From Pyronema omphalodes (taxonomy: Eukaryota; Ascomycota; Pezizomycetes; Pezizales; Pyronemataceae), in contig JAJJXM010000017.1 in the NCBI GenBank assembly GCA_024516155.1, positions 248,001 through 312,000 on the forward strand: a DNA stretch of 64,000 bases. Reading direction: 5' to 3'. Below the pieces are notes generated by a model that ran no database searches, was not told the DNA's origin, and saw only the letters and a list, made by a program, of their open reading frames with translations. Within the stretch, counting starts at the first letter, position 1. Every line of letters starts with the position of its first letter. Position numbers and translations under genes: made by a program. Below, one piece after another: positions 1 to 10,888 of this stretch.

Positions 1-938
1 CCAGCACCGCGGAGCAGAGGGTTATAGAAGTACCCCAGAAGCCTGAGATCTTACCAAGGAAGGTGATCTCAGATGATCTCAACATCGTGTACAACGGGCT
101 TCGCGACAGAGGATACAGCGTTGATGCGGTTAACAGCGCCATAGAATATGCTAGGAAGGGTCCGAAGGATTGGGATATACCCACCGTGGAGGCAGCTGAA
201 GCGTGGATACAAGCTGGAATGGTAGTGCCAAAGGGACCAGAAGACTGGATGTTCGGTGAAAAGACTGTAGCGAAGGCACCTCCTGCACGTGACTATGGTC
301 TAAGAGGAGGCCCTTTGTTGTACGAGGACTTCGAGGAGATCTGGGCGGAAGAAGCAGCTGAGAAAGCTGCGAAGGCTAAGGCCGAGGAGGCGAAGAGGGC
401 TGCAGAAAACCGCAGTCGCCTACAAGTCGTCGAAAGGCCCAGACGCCCGGTATCCTTCGAGTACAAGCGGCTACCGGATATAGCCCCAGCCCCGATTCAC
501 CGGCCCACAAATCTTCTAAGGCACTCGGTTGACTATCTGGATGTCCAATATTCAGATCTGACTGATGTTGAGAGAAGTCAGGGTAAGAGAGCGGCTTTGC
601 CTCATCTCGAAACCTTGAAGATCCGGGCACCGAGAGAGGGACGGTCAATGGATCACCCAAAGATTGTCGACGAGTACATCCAGACACTCAGAGAGAAATA
701 CGAGAAGATCAGGATGTCCAAGACGCCTGATCCAGTATACTCACAATCACCCGGTGTAAAGATCATGGAGGATAAGTCCCAGGGGCCATATGATCACGGA
801 TTCACGAAGGGACTGATTCGTAGCGCGGTGACTGGCGCTGTAAGCGCGGCCGCTACTGCTGGTGTATTTGCTGTTGTTAGTGGCTTGTACCACAGATTCT
901 TGGGCGGGGAAGGAAATATTGAGGGGAAGCTTGCGTAA
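1..938 (+). CDS. NWP-family protein, copy L (type I), 3' exon only; 5' part outside window
   Basis: The open frame enters at the window edge (first full codon at 3) and stops at 936-938. It is the third exon of a type I family member. It shows the conserved helix starting VYNGLRDRGYSVDAV (from ~90), the RDYGLRGGPLLYEDF motif (~287-335), an Ala/Lys/Glu-rich helix (~350-405), the VQYSDLTDVERSQGKRAALP motif (~545-600) and a C-terminal Ala/Gly-rich hydrophobic segment followed by a short tail ending GNIEGKLA. That tail is specific to type I (L, C, R). L matches R in its first part and C in its middle, so it looks patchwork. No function is known to me. The upstream exons lie beyond the window, so whether the gene is intact cannot be judged. 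Confidence 0.8.
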   Translation, partial: STAEQRVIEVPQKPEILPRKVISDDLNIVYNGLRDRGYSVDAVNSAIEYARKGPKDWDIPTVEAAEAWIQAGMVVPKGPEDWMFGEKTVAKAPPARDYGLRGGPLLYEDFEEIWAEEAAEKAAKAKAEEAKRAAENRSRLQVVERPRRPVSFEYKRLPDIAPAPIHRPTNLLRHSVDYLDVQYSDLTDVERSQGKRAALPHLETLKIRAPREGRSMDHPKIVDEYIQTLREKYEKIRMSKTPDPVYSQSPGVKIMEDKSQGPYDHGFTKGLIRSAVTGAVSAAATAGVFAVVSGLYHRFLGGEGNIEGKLA

Positions 939-1227
939 GCTTGGAATCTCCGCCACCCGATCGGCCGGAACATTGAAAATATTGTTTGTAATTTTTTGTA
1001 ATATCGAGTATCAGAATCCATCATTTTATTTTCGGATACCATAAAAAGTAGTAATTTGATATTTACATTCCCGAGTCATGCAGGATGTTTTCGGTAAAAC
1101 TGAGATCATGTATTTGCACCTGTGAAGTACAGCCAATGTCTTCCGAATATCGGCTGTTTGAATGACCTTTGTCCATAAGACTGGCTAGAGTATCTAGAAA
1201 CATGCTGTTTTACATTTGTATAGGATG

Positions 1228-1510
1228 AATACATCGTGAACACTCACTTCATCCTCCATCAGGATGATATGCATATTTCAGGTTTGATGTTTTTGAACGT
1301 TCCCAAGCTTAAGATTATGACGTAAGTCATGTGTGGAGCTGTAGTGCGTAAGCGTATTTGTCATGTTTAATAGCATAAATATTGTGAATAATCACTTCAT
1401 CCTCTATCTGGATGATATGCATATTTGAGGTTTAATTTTTTTGAATGTTCCTGACCTTAAGAAGATGACGTAGGTCCGTTGCAGAGCTGCAATGCGTAAC
1501 TCTGTCTGTA
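1228..1510 (+). repeat. Two ~145-bp imperfect direct repeats in family spacer
   Basis: Two adjacent units each contain CACTTCATCCTC followed by GGATGATATGCATATTT, an AGGTTT segment, a TTCC..CTTAAGA segment and GATGACGTA or TATGACGTAA. The TCATCC...GGATGA arms can pair as a short hairpin. The same doublet occurs inverted in the E-R spacer (~62700-63005). Only one unit is seen in the C-B spacer (~37690-37860). Confidence 0.7.
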
Positions 1511-2110
1511 ATAGTTAATTGTTCTACGTAAATGTCTGTCGATTATAAGGAGAATCAATAAGGAGGACTATTGTGTTGGGATACGCTCTGTACCACAGGA
1601 TTGACCAGAGTACATGGAAACGTTTCTTTTTCCATTCTTTATGATAGGACGAATACATGTTATGGATATTTCTTTATTGAAAAATATGCTGACCGAGGTC
1701 TAAAAGGCCCACGCAGGAATATATGTCATGGTCATCTAAGTATTTATACTATCCGCCGGACATAGAGAGCTGAAATTCGTTATTTACACCAGTAAAGCAC
1801 TGCAAGTGTCTGGCAATTCTAAATCACCACGTACTGCCTTTTTGATTCTAAACAATAGCAGTCGTTTGTATCAGTCTTATGGCGACAGTTATCCAGAATA
1901 TGAGTAAAAAGGCATCTGTAGTTGACTGGACGAAGAATGGATATATCAAGACATCACGTCCTTACCTCGATCGGGTGATATGCATTGTTTAACTGCAAGA
2001 TTTACCTTAACTGAGTACTGCCGAAGTATGAGCGATGCAAAGTTGACAATCAGCTCCAACTAGTACTGCGGATATATGAGGAGTGATGGCTATTAGTATC
2101 GATGTTCACG

Positions 2111-2124
2111 GTTCGACCCCCCAA
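2111..2124 (-). promoter_or_regulatory. Conserved family upstream element of copy A (TTGGGGG[G]TCGAAC)
   Basis: GTTCGACCCCCCAA lies about 335 nt before the copy A start. The same element, in the same orientation relative to the gene, is found 336-398 nt upstream of B, C, D and E. Its role is inferred from conservation only. Confidence 0.5.
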
Positions 2125-2458
2125 ATGCTTCACATGGCTAAAGGTCTACGCAGAGTCACCCCTAGCTGTTCAGCCCTCAGATTTTATCTTCACAGTTGAC
2201 ATTCTCAACCCTCTCAATCAGAGTAGTAGGTGCCATTCAGTCTGAACGCGTCCAAACTCACAGTAGTCAAGCATTCTCTTCGAGCTGCAGACATCCTCTT
2301 TCTTACCACCAACTGACGAACATCGATCAAAAACCAACCAAATCACACATCATCTTCAAAAGATACTCTGTGATATTCCTTCTGTTCGTAGAAATCTTCA
2401 CTTCGTTACATCTTATTCTACTTTCCACGCAATCAACACTTCAACAACTATTTTAGAA

Positions 2459-5400
2459 ATGGGAAAAGGCAAGAACGCAAAGTAAGCAACCCCACGCATC
2501 TCTCATCGTTTCCACTACATCCATCATAACAAAATCCACAAAGACTAACCCTTCACCTTCTCCAGAGGCAAAAGATCTGCCAGAAGCTCTGCCAAAGCCT
2601 CACGCAACACGAAAACAAGCAACCAGTCTAAACCGCCTGGCATGCCTATGGCAACCCCCACTACCTCTGTGGTACCAGCTACGATTACGCCTCCACCCAG
2701 TCTCTCAGCCTCTGCTTCTACCGTCATTGGGAAATCTTCTTTTTCTGTTGACACCGCAGGAATGTCCGACGACACAATGCAGGACTCCGATACCAGTGCT
2801 GTTACTCTTGACGAGGAGCAACGTGACTCACCCTTGAGCCCCGTTGGCAGCGATAGCGGGAATAATGGCCCCTTTGACCACGAGTATGGGCACGACGTTG
2901 ATGATCAGGATGGCGATGCAATGGATATGGAAACCCAGACAGTTGCTGGTTCTGGATCGAGTTCGAATCTTCCGGCTTTTCCTGGAGTTGAAGCTGCACC
3001 TGGTTGTTCCAGTTCGCCTACTAACATCTCTACTGGAGTCCCAGCTATGCCCAGTGGATACAATCCCTCCACTATGGCCTTCAGCAAAGCTCAAGGCACT
3101 ATCATAGATTCTAAGCCAGCGACAATCCGGATATTTGCCGGAATAACGCTGCCTTTGAGACCACCAAAGCGGACACCTGTTGATGCCACGACCGAGAAGG
3201 CGGGAACCTTCGACTTCGGTACCCCAGTTACTTTCCAATTCTCCCCAGGAAATTCCAGTGCTACCACACCGATCCTCACTGGAGCTCAAGAACCCCTCGG
3301 TGGTGCGACGTCGTCCACCGATCCAACCACTACCGGAGCTGAAGCTGCCCCCGCAACCTCCAAGGCCACCACTTCGACCTTCCTCGGAGCTCCTGTCCCG
3401 TCTGGTGGTTTCAGCTTCACCGTTCCTACCGTCAGTGGAGCCACAGCGTCATCCTCCGCCCCCTCCGCAAGCTCCAAGTCAACCACACCAATCTTCAGCG
3501 GAATCCAGCTCCCCTTGAGACCACCCAAACAAACACCTACATATCCCTCCAGCTTCGACTTCGGGGCCCTAGCAGCTGGTATCCCCCCACCTGCTCCTGC
3601 AACTACCCCTGAGGGCGGGGAACGCTTCAACAAGAGCTGGCCACTTGTAGCACCACCCCTACCTCCCGGAGCCCCCAGACCGGGATCCCAAGGTCCCGCC
3701 GATCCAGGTCAATACTCTGCACAAGAGTCTGACGATGCTGGATTTTCAGAGTCCGATGATGCTGAATTGTCAGAGTCTGATTATGCTGAATTGTCGGAGT
3801 CTCAATACTGTGCAGAAGAGTCTGACGATGCTGAGTTATCAGAGTCCGATGATGCTGAATTGTCGCATTTCGAAGAGGCTTTCTTGGCGTCTTCCGGAGA
3901 CGCAGCTTCTTTGTCAGACTCTGAGTCAGAAGCAGAGTCAGAGGAGCATTCCGACGTCGAGTTTAAGGACCCAGAACCGCCAAGAGCTGAATCACCGGTA
4001 CAGAGTACGGCGGATACTTTACAGGGCCAGAGACGGTTTAACCCGAACTGGCCGCTGGTAGCTCCACCACTGCCATCAGGAGCCCCAAGGCCCGGTTCCG
4101 AGGGTCCTGTTGATCCTAGTCGTCACAATGAGGATGCTGAGAATACTGGGTTATCAAAGTTCGAGGATGCATTACTAGCATCTTTTGGTGATGCTGCATC
4201 TTCATCAGACTCTGAGTCAGAAGCAGAGTCAGAAGACCTTCCGGACGTCGAGTACAAGGATCCAGAACCACCAAGAGCAGAATCACCGATACAGAGCACG
4301 GTGGATACTCTACAGGGACAGAAACGGTTCAATCCGAACTGGCCAGTTGTGGCAAAGCCACTTCCGCTTGGTGCTCCCAGACCGGGTTCTCAAGGTCCAA
4401 GTGATCCGAGTTTGTTTGCGGAGAATGTGGTCAATATTGCAGGACGAGAGCCCACGAAGATGCCGACTACTGCAAGTATCGAGGCTGTAGCGGATGCCGT
4501 AATCACCGCGCCTACACCAGTAGGGCCAAACCCTAGCATTCAAACCCCGACCACCGCGAGCACACCCTCAGCACCCCACGCGGACATAAAGAAAACACCA
4601 ACCAAAAAGCTACTTCCCCCAGCAGTGCCGGCCATTTTTAATCGAGTTCCACATCAGAAGGCTCATACGGTCAAGATGCAAATGGAGGACAATTCAGGGT
4701 TACCTCTGACGCAACCTGGGGACACGTTAGAGAAGAAGCAAGACAAGGGAAAGGGCAAGGAGAAAGATGTTACTCCGGTAACCCAGGCATATCCGGAGGG
4801 AGCGGCGTCGGTATCCTCCGCTGCTGCCTCCACTTCTCAGCGTTTTGAGCCTCCTTCGTGTGGTTCATCTTCATCCGCAGGACAGCCAACGATGGCTCAT
4901 CCTGCACCAGTTGCACCAGTTGCACCGATAGCACCGATGGCTCCTTCCGCACCAGTGGCTCGCCCTGCACTGATGCCTTCAATGACATCCACCAAGACGG
5001 TCCAAGGGCAAGCCTGGAATCACAACCTTCCTGCAGTCCTAGGAGAAGTAGTATCATCTAAGCCGCAAGGCCTTTCACCCATCCTAGGAGGGATGCTATC
5101 ATCAAAAGTGATGCCCTCAGGAGCTCAGGCTGAACCAGCTGGGCCGACAGTTGCTGCACCCCCAACTTTCGGTTTAGCCCCTGGGAAGATCTTTCCTGAT
5201 TCCCAAGGCCAGCAAAACGCACAGAGCTTTTCTCCCAGAGCGGTGGTATCTGAACCAGCCGACATCACCATGGGCGAGGTTGCCAGCCCGTCGACTCCAG
5301 CCCCACACAATCCATTCGCCATGGTTAACCCCGCAACCTTGGTCTATAACCCTGCCAATCCCTTCCTACAACATCCTCCTCAACCTAAACCCACTGTTTC

Positions 5401-8400
5401 TCCTGATTTCACCGTGGGTGAAATATTTACGCCTGTGAAGCAGTCCGCGAATTTTGTCGCTTCACCCTCGCTGGCTGATACTACCATGATGGATGCACCG
5501 ACCCCGATGAGTCAGTGTGTGTTCTCGAAAAATCCCCCGCCAACTACTTCACCCTTCTCAAGGCCGGCTGTAGGGGGTTTGGCTCCACAGAAGAAAATCC
5601 CGAAGAACGTATTCGAGGTTATGCCTGGTTCATCTTCAGCGGCCCAGAATAAGAAACTTCCCTTTGCATCTGGCCCTCAAAACCTACACTCACCAGCCCA
5701 AATCACGGATCTTCCCTTCGGCCCTATTCAGGGTAATGCTCCAGCTGTGATAGCGCCTCCGGCACGGACTGTCACTCGGCTACCAGCACCGGTGGCAACA
5801 TCAAAACCAGCAGCATCTCCAGTAATTACTGCAAGTCCAGCCCCTGCTGCTTTTATTCAGAAACCTCTTATCACGCCGTCTGAATTCGACTTAGTGAAAG
5901 CAGTGGCGTCATTTGACATACCCGCTGCACCAACCCCAGCTTTAGCACCGCCGACATCAGGAAATACTTCCTCGTCTGCAGCAGCTGTGCCTCCTTCGCC
6001 ATCTTCTGGACTTACGGATGCTGAAGTACAACTTCTAAAAAGGATTGCCGAATATCTAGGTATACCGGATTTCGAACCTACGAGCAATCCCTCTGGAAAT
6101 GCTATTCCTCAGCCTTCCCCAGCCTCAAACTCGAATAAGAATCAGTTGAACAAAGATCATGCTGGTACTGACGTTGATCGAGAGGACAACAATGGCAAGA
6201 AAAATGACCGGGAAATCAAGTCTGAGGATATGCTTCTCGAACCTCAACCCAAAGTGACGTGCCCCCCGCAATCCCCACCACAGGAACGCAAGAGCCGTGC
6301 TACACGCCGTACAGCAGAAGCAAGACCAGAAAAAGGGACATATAAGACGTCCATCGAAAGTTTCGGCGCATCTACCGAATCTGCGAAGCCTGCATCCGAA
6401 TTCCTACCGAATGCAGGAAGTACGCACCAAGAAGCGGAGAAGGTTGCCAAACCCCTAGCACCTCAGGATGAACAGCCCATCAAGGCGACGTTGTTGGGCA
6501 ATCAGAAGATTGATGATAATTTGTCCACAATGATTGAGAAAACCCAGGGGGAGGAGAAGGCGCGTCAACCCCCCAGTTTCCAGGCGTACCTGGACAACAA
6601 GCGGGCAAAAGATGCCGAGAAGGCTTCTGTGGCAGCCCCTCAAAGGAAAGCAGAAAACGCTCAATCGACGATTCCAAGTAAGGAGAAGGTAGCGGTTGAT
6701 AGCACTCCTCTTATGCAAAAAGCCGAGGTCAAGGACAAGGCGAAAGGAAAATTGACTTTCCAGGCCGATATGGATAAGAAGCGGACAAGAAACGCAGCTC
6801 AAGCTGTATTTCAGCCCAGTTCTTCGTGTCCGAGCGTCCAGAAACCATCAGTGACACCATTGTCGAGTGCGACAGTGGCACCAGCAAGCCTAACAGAAGC
6901 TTGGGAGCTTGAGCTTGAAGGCCTGATTAAGGATGGCTTGATTTCAAAGCACCTCATTGATAATATATCAAGAGGAGATGAGTGGCTCCATGATGAGGAG
7001 CATCGTAATGAACTCCAGGACCACGCGAGAAGAACGCCGTTAACCCCAAGGGAAATCGAGCTGCGAGAATATCAGCGGATCAACGCCATTTACAAAAGTG
7101 GTGTTGCGAAAGCCGATACGCGGTGGCTGAAGAATAAGAAAAAGACGGTGTACGATGATTTCTTGGCCACTTACAGCTTCGAATACAGACACTGGAAGAA
7201 CGTCCAGAATGTTAAGCAGAGTCAGAAGGTAAGAAGATCGATTCCATATATTTTGTCGATTCATTATTAACGTGAAGAATAGCTTCTTCCAGCTGCCGTG
7301 TCAAAGCGTCAACCAGGCCCATCCACTATTCAGCCGGCAGAAAACCCTGCCCTGACACAGCAGGCACCAGTACCGTCACCCAGAAGGAGGACGCAGAAGA
7401 AGGCAAACAATCAATCGAAGCCTGCCAGTGATTCCTCATCCTCAGACTCTTCACCACCACCAACGGTTTCTGCACCGACAGAGCCGTTCTGGAAACCCAG
7501 TAGTGCGGAGCAGAGGGTTATAGAAGTACCCCAGCAGCCTGAGATTTCACCAAGGAAAGTGGTCTCAGAGGATTTCAGCATTGTGTATAACGGGCTCCGC
7601 GACAGAGGGTACAGCGTTGATGCAGTGAACAGCGCTATCCAGTATGCCAGGAAGGGTCGGACAGATTGCGACATACTCACTGTGGAGGCATGCGAGGCGT
7701 GGATCCAAGCCGGAATGGTAGTGCCGAAGGAATCTGAGGATTGGATGTTCGATGAAAAGAGAGTAGCAAAGGCACCTCCTGCACGCGACTATGGTCTAAG
7801 AGGAGGTCCACTGTTGTACGAGGACTTTGAGGAGATCTGGGCGGAAGAAGCAGCCGAGAAAGCCGCGAAGGCTAAGGCTGAGGAGGCGAAGAGGGCTGCT
7901 GAACACCGCAGTCGCCTACAAGTCATGGAAGGACCGAGACGGCCGGTATCCTTCGAGTACAAGCGGCTATCGGATATAGCGCCAGCCCCAATCCACCGTC
8001 CTACAAATCTCCTAAAGCACTCGGTCGACCGTCTGGATGTCCAGTATTCCGATTTGACTGGTGTTGAGAGAAGCCAGGGCAAGAGAGCGGCTTTGCCTCG
8101 TCTCGAAACCCTCAGGATTCTAGCCCCAATGGAAGGCAGGACAATGGAGAGTCCAAAAATTGTGGATGAGTACATTCAGGTACCCAGAGAGCGAGACGAC
8201 AGGATCAGGATGTCCAAGACACCTGGCAAAGTATACCCACAACCAGCCGGCATACAGATCATAGCGGGAGATGCATCCCAGGGGTTCTGCCATGATGCAT
8301 CCACGAAGGAAGTGGTTATAAGCGCAGTGACGGGGGCGATTAGTGCGGCTGCTTTTACAGTTGTTTATGCAGGTGTTACTGGTTTATACCACCAATACTT

Positions 8401-8407
8401 CGCATAG
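2459..8407 (+). CDS. NWP-family large disordered protein with C-terminal anchor, copy A (type II; E/D chimera)
   Basis: Three exons: 2459-2481, 2566-7228 and 7283-8407, with introns of 84 and 54 nt (GTAAGC..CAG and GTAAGA..TAG). They give 1936 residues. The start at 2459 is chosen because the mini-exon encodes MGKGKNAK, joins in frame, and is conserved in the other copies. Order of features: basic N-terminus (1-35); Pro/Ala/Ser/Thr body with FDFG patches; three NWPLVAPPLP-type modules at ~361, ~497 and ~595; acidic SESDDAEL repeats at ~394-443; an NPFAMVNPATL motif at ~923; two FQAxxDxKR motifs at ~1345 and ~1404; a conserved charged helical region ~1499-1553; then the third-exon domain (1563-1936) with an Ala-rich helix and a C-terminal hydrophobic segment (last ~31 residues). 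I do not recognise the family. Sequence before ~3313 matches E; most of the rest matches D, so the gene is chimeric. Subcellular location is inferred only. Confidence 0.85.
3622..4420 (+). repeat. Internal coding repeats of copy A: three NWP modules and acidic SESDD repeats
   Basis: Three modules of pattern RFN-x-x-WPxVAxPLPxGAPRPGSxGPxDP begin near 3622, 4030 and 4324. Between the first and second lies an array of SESDDAEL-like octads (3723-3870). A DSESEAESE acidic stretch plus a KDPEPPRAESPxQST linker precedes modules two and three. B, D and E share this arrangement; copy C has a single module and no octad array. Confidence 0.8.
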
Positions 8408-9518
8408 AGGAGGGTATTTGAAGTTAGAGCTTGCAGAAGCTAGTGATTGGCGCCACACGATTGGCTAGAAGATATAAAAAGATTTGTTGTGATTTTTTGT
8501 ATGAGGAGAAATGAATCACCATTATCCACTCCATCGTTTTGTTTTCGTATGACATGAAATATAGCAATTCAATGTTGAAATTGGTCGCGTGCTTCACATT
8601 ATTTTTGGGGAAATCGGAATCCAATACAGGATTGCTGATTTGTGTGTTGGAATGGGCCTTGCATCATAGGATTGTCGAGATTATGTACAACAACTCCAAT
8701 ATATTCAATAGCATGCATATATCATGGACATGTGCCTACTTCATCATCTCATAAGAGACGTAGTAAGATGGTCGTAGGGTTTTAATCTTGATTGTATTGA
8801 GTATTTATCAGGACGGTCAGTAGTATGAGGTTACCCTCAGCATATTTCATCTCATCTTCGAGCTTTTGCTTCTCTCCACCTCAATTCCAGCCAAAAACAT
8901 CAGACATGACATTCTCAGCTGAAAAGAATGTTTAGTGAGTTTTCCAAGATTCCCTAGCGAAGCTCGATGCTGTCGTCTTAAGTTCATCTGATCGGAGGAT
9001 TAACCATTCGCGGATGCGTTTTGCTCGTTGAAGTCGGCTTTAGTACTGTCGTTCAGTTTCCACAGATACCAATAAATTTGTCTCCCCCGTCTCTTCGGAC
9101 CACCAAACTGAGACATACATTAGCAACAACTCAATCCGTAAACTAATGCGGATGTTACACCGCGTGGGAGGAGTGGTACTATGGAAATCCTCTATGTAGA
9201 CTGGGACGAAAGAAATCCTGCATCCTGATAGGGCTGTAAACCCGATCGCATGGAGGTCAGCTCTTTCCTAAAGCGTTTAAAAAGATCTTGGTTGGATCAA
9301 ATATGTTTCGTCCTCGTAACTGATGCAATTCCTACATAGCCCTGCCAGCGCTTATTGGAATGGCTTCGTCCGTATGTACGTACAGAGATTACACAACGAG
9401 ACTTTCCAGAGGAGGCCTGCGCGGAGTATTAAGGTGCAAGATTCCCCAGAGTTTCAGCTGCAGCTGCGATTATTGATCTTGGGATTTTGAGATTTCACCT
9501 GTCATATCGCTACCAAAA
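8408..9518. other. Spacer between copy A and the DUF2235 gene
   Basis: No gene is seen. The first part is the copy A 3' flank, with the CCACACGATTGGC segment at ~8453 that is shared with the flanks of type I and II copies. The small frames at 8424-8754 have counterparts at 48244-48574 and are spacer DNA. The last few hundred bases are probably the DUF2235 promoter. Confidence 0.6.
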
Positions 9519-10888
9519 ATGAAGCGCCTCATCCTCTGTTGCGACGGTTTGTCCATTCACCTCAATTCGATGCAACGGCGCTAACAGTCGTTGACGCAGG
9601 GACCTGGCAAGATTCCGATGGCGGCGTCATCGAAGATCCCACAAACATCACGCGAATCGTCCGCGCATTGAAATCGCAAGCCGCCGATGGAACTCACCAA
9701 ATTGTCTACTATCAATCGGGTGTTGGAACCGGTGGTACAGTCGATCGTCTAGTCGGTGGTATGTCCTGTTCATTATCTTTCCACATTCGCGTCGAGCATC
9801 ACTCTAATAATTATCTATTGAGCTCCACAGGCGGTACTGGTCAAGGTCTCTCCGAACATGTTCGCGAAGGTTACGGTTTCATCTCACACAACTATCACCC
9901 CGGTGATACCATCCACCTTTTCGGCTTTTCTCGGGGCGCATACACCGCGCGCTCTATTTGCGGCTTGATATGTCGACTCGGTGTGTTGACGAAGCGCGGC
10001 ATGGACGACTTCTACAATATATACCAAGCATATATGTCCGGTAAACTACGAGATCAAGAATATCTGAACGAGCTACAAACGCGAGAGAAGGGAGCATTAG
10101 TTATACCAAACGTGGAAGTTACAACAATCGGCTGCTTCGACACCGTTGGAAGTCTTGGAATCCCCACAATTCCAATCCCGTTTTTTGGTCGCGCGTTGTC
10201 GGGTATCGTAAACGCGAAAAAGTATCTGTTCCATGATACAGATTTGTCTCCGAAGGTTTTACACGCGTTTCATGCTCTGGCATTAGACGAGAAACGCGCC
10301 CCGTTTACTCCTGCGTTGTGGTACAAAGCTCCGGATAATACAACTACCGAATTGAGACAGTGTTGGTTTCCAGGTGTTCACACTAATATCGGAGGCGGTT
10401 ATCCAGACCAGGAAATTGCCGATATGACCTTGGCGTGGATGATTGAACGGACGAAGGACTTGCTGGATTGGGATTACAATTATCTGAGATGCATTTATAA
10501 GAATGGTGGGAATCGTAGAGAGTGGGCTGAAGGATTGATCTATAATTCTCGGACGGGCATGATGAAGCTATCGGGTATGGCGCGGAGAACACCAAAAGGT
10601 TACCACGAAGAAAAAGGGGATACTGGAGAATTCATGCATGTTAGCGTCAGAGTCCGGAGAACAGTATGCCCAGAATGGAAGTGCAAAGCACTTGATGGAT
10701 GGACTTGGAATAGCGATAAGAAAGCGTGGGTTTCCGCTAAAGACTCTTCGAAGGTTGTGAAGGAGGATTGGCTGGGAGATACAGAGATGGAACTGGCGGG
10801 TAAGGATATTGTGGAGAAGCTATTGGGTTGGGCTTTCCCTGGCGATATTGATGGTGCTTCGAGGAGTCCCGTTCTTGAGAAACCGTGA
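9519..10888 (+). CDS. DUF2235 (Tle1-type alpha/beta hydrolase) domain protein
   Basis: Three exons, 9519-9546, 9600-9758 and 9831-10888, give 414 residues. The 53-nt first intron restores the family-typical start MKRLILCCDGTWQD. The second intron (72 nt) is a multiple of three, without a stop, and is removed so that LVGGGTGQG is continuous. Visible signatures: CDGTWQD near the N-terminus, a GFSRGA nucleophile elbow (Ser96), a CFDTVGS motif (Asp166) and PGVHTNIGGGY (His246), giving the expected Ser/Asp/His triad. Fungal DUF2235 proteins share this fold with bacterial type VI phospholipase effectors, but their substrates are mostly unknown. No signal peptide is seen, so it is likely cytosolic. 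A truncated copy lies at 47079-47479. Confidence 0.88.

Larger units (their letters stand above)
939..2458. other. L-A intergenic spacer, promoter region of copy A
   Basis: There is no convincing gene here. Short frames such as 1571-1765 and 2196-2456 are spacer or leader DNA: the same frames recur upstream of E and (for the second) of B. The spacer holds the L 3' flank, a ~145-bp direct repeat (1228-1510), the TTCGACC-containing upstream element (2111-2124) and a conserved ~260-bp 5' leader ending at the ATG at 2459. Confidence 0.7.
1..3312. repeat. Inverted segmental duplication, left arm (partner 60908-64000)
   Basis: The left end of the window, from copy L through the L-A spacer into the first ~225 codons of copy A's large exon, is the reverse complement of the right end (R, R-E spacer, 5' part of E). 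Matching landmarks sum to about 64220: stop 938 with 63282, and codon ATG 2642 with 61578. The 64-aa spacer frame at 1571-1765 is identical to 62459-62653 on the other strand. Similarity stops abruptly inside copy A near 3313. Both arms run off the window, so their true length is unknown. Confidence 0.85.
3335..9925. repeat. Inverted segmental duplication, A-side arm (partner ~47079-53680)
   Basis: From just after the chimera junction in A through its 3' exon, the downstream spacer and the first third of the DUF2235 gene, this DNA is an inverted near-copy of copy D and its downstream flank. Landmarks sum to 56998: exon end 7228 with 49770, stop 8407 with 48591, and DUF2235 start 9519 with 47479. 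The interior of A also carries patches that look E-like or B-like, which points to later gene conversion. Confidence 0.8.

Noticed and set aside
1571..1765. 64-codon frame in the L-A spacer, repeated identically at 62459-62653
   Set aside because: The identity follows from the recent inverted duplication of the whole spacer. There is no start context, domain or conservation beyond that.
2545..7264. Many antisense and out-of-frame ORFs inside the NWP-family genes (also at 31.9-36.5, 39.3-43.9, 49.7-54.4 and 56.9-61.7 kb)
   Set aside because: They overlap strongly supported exons. Their recurrence in each copy only reflects homology of the sense strand.
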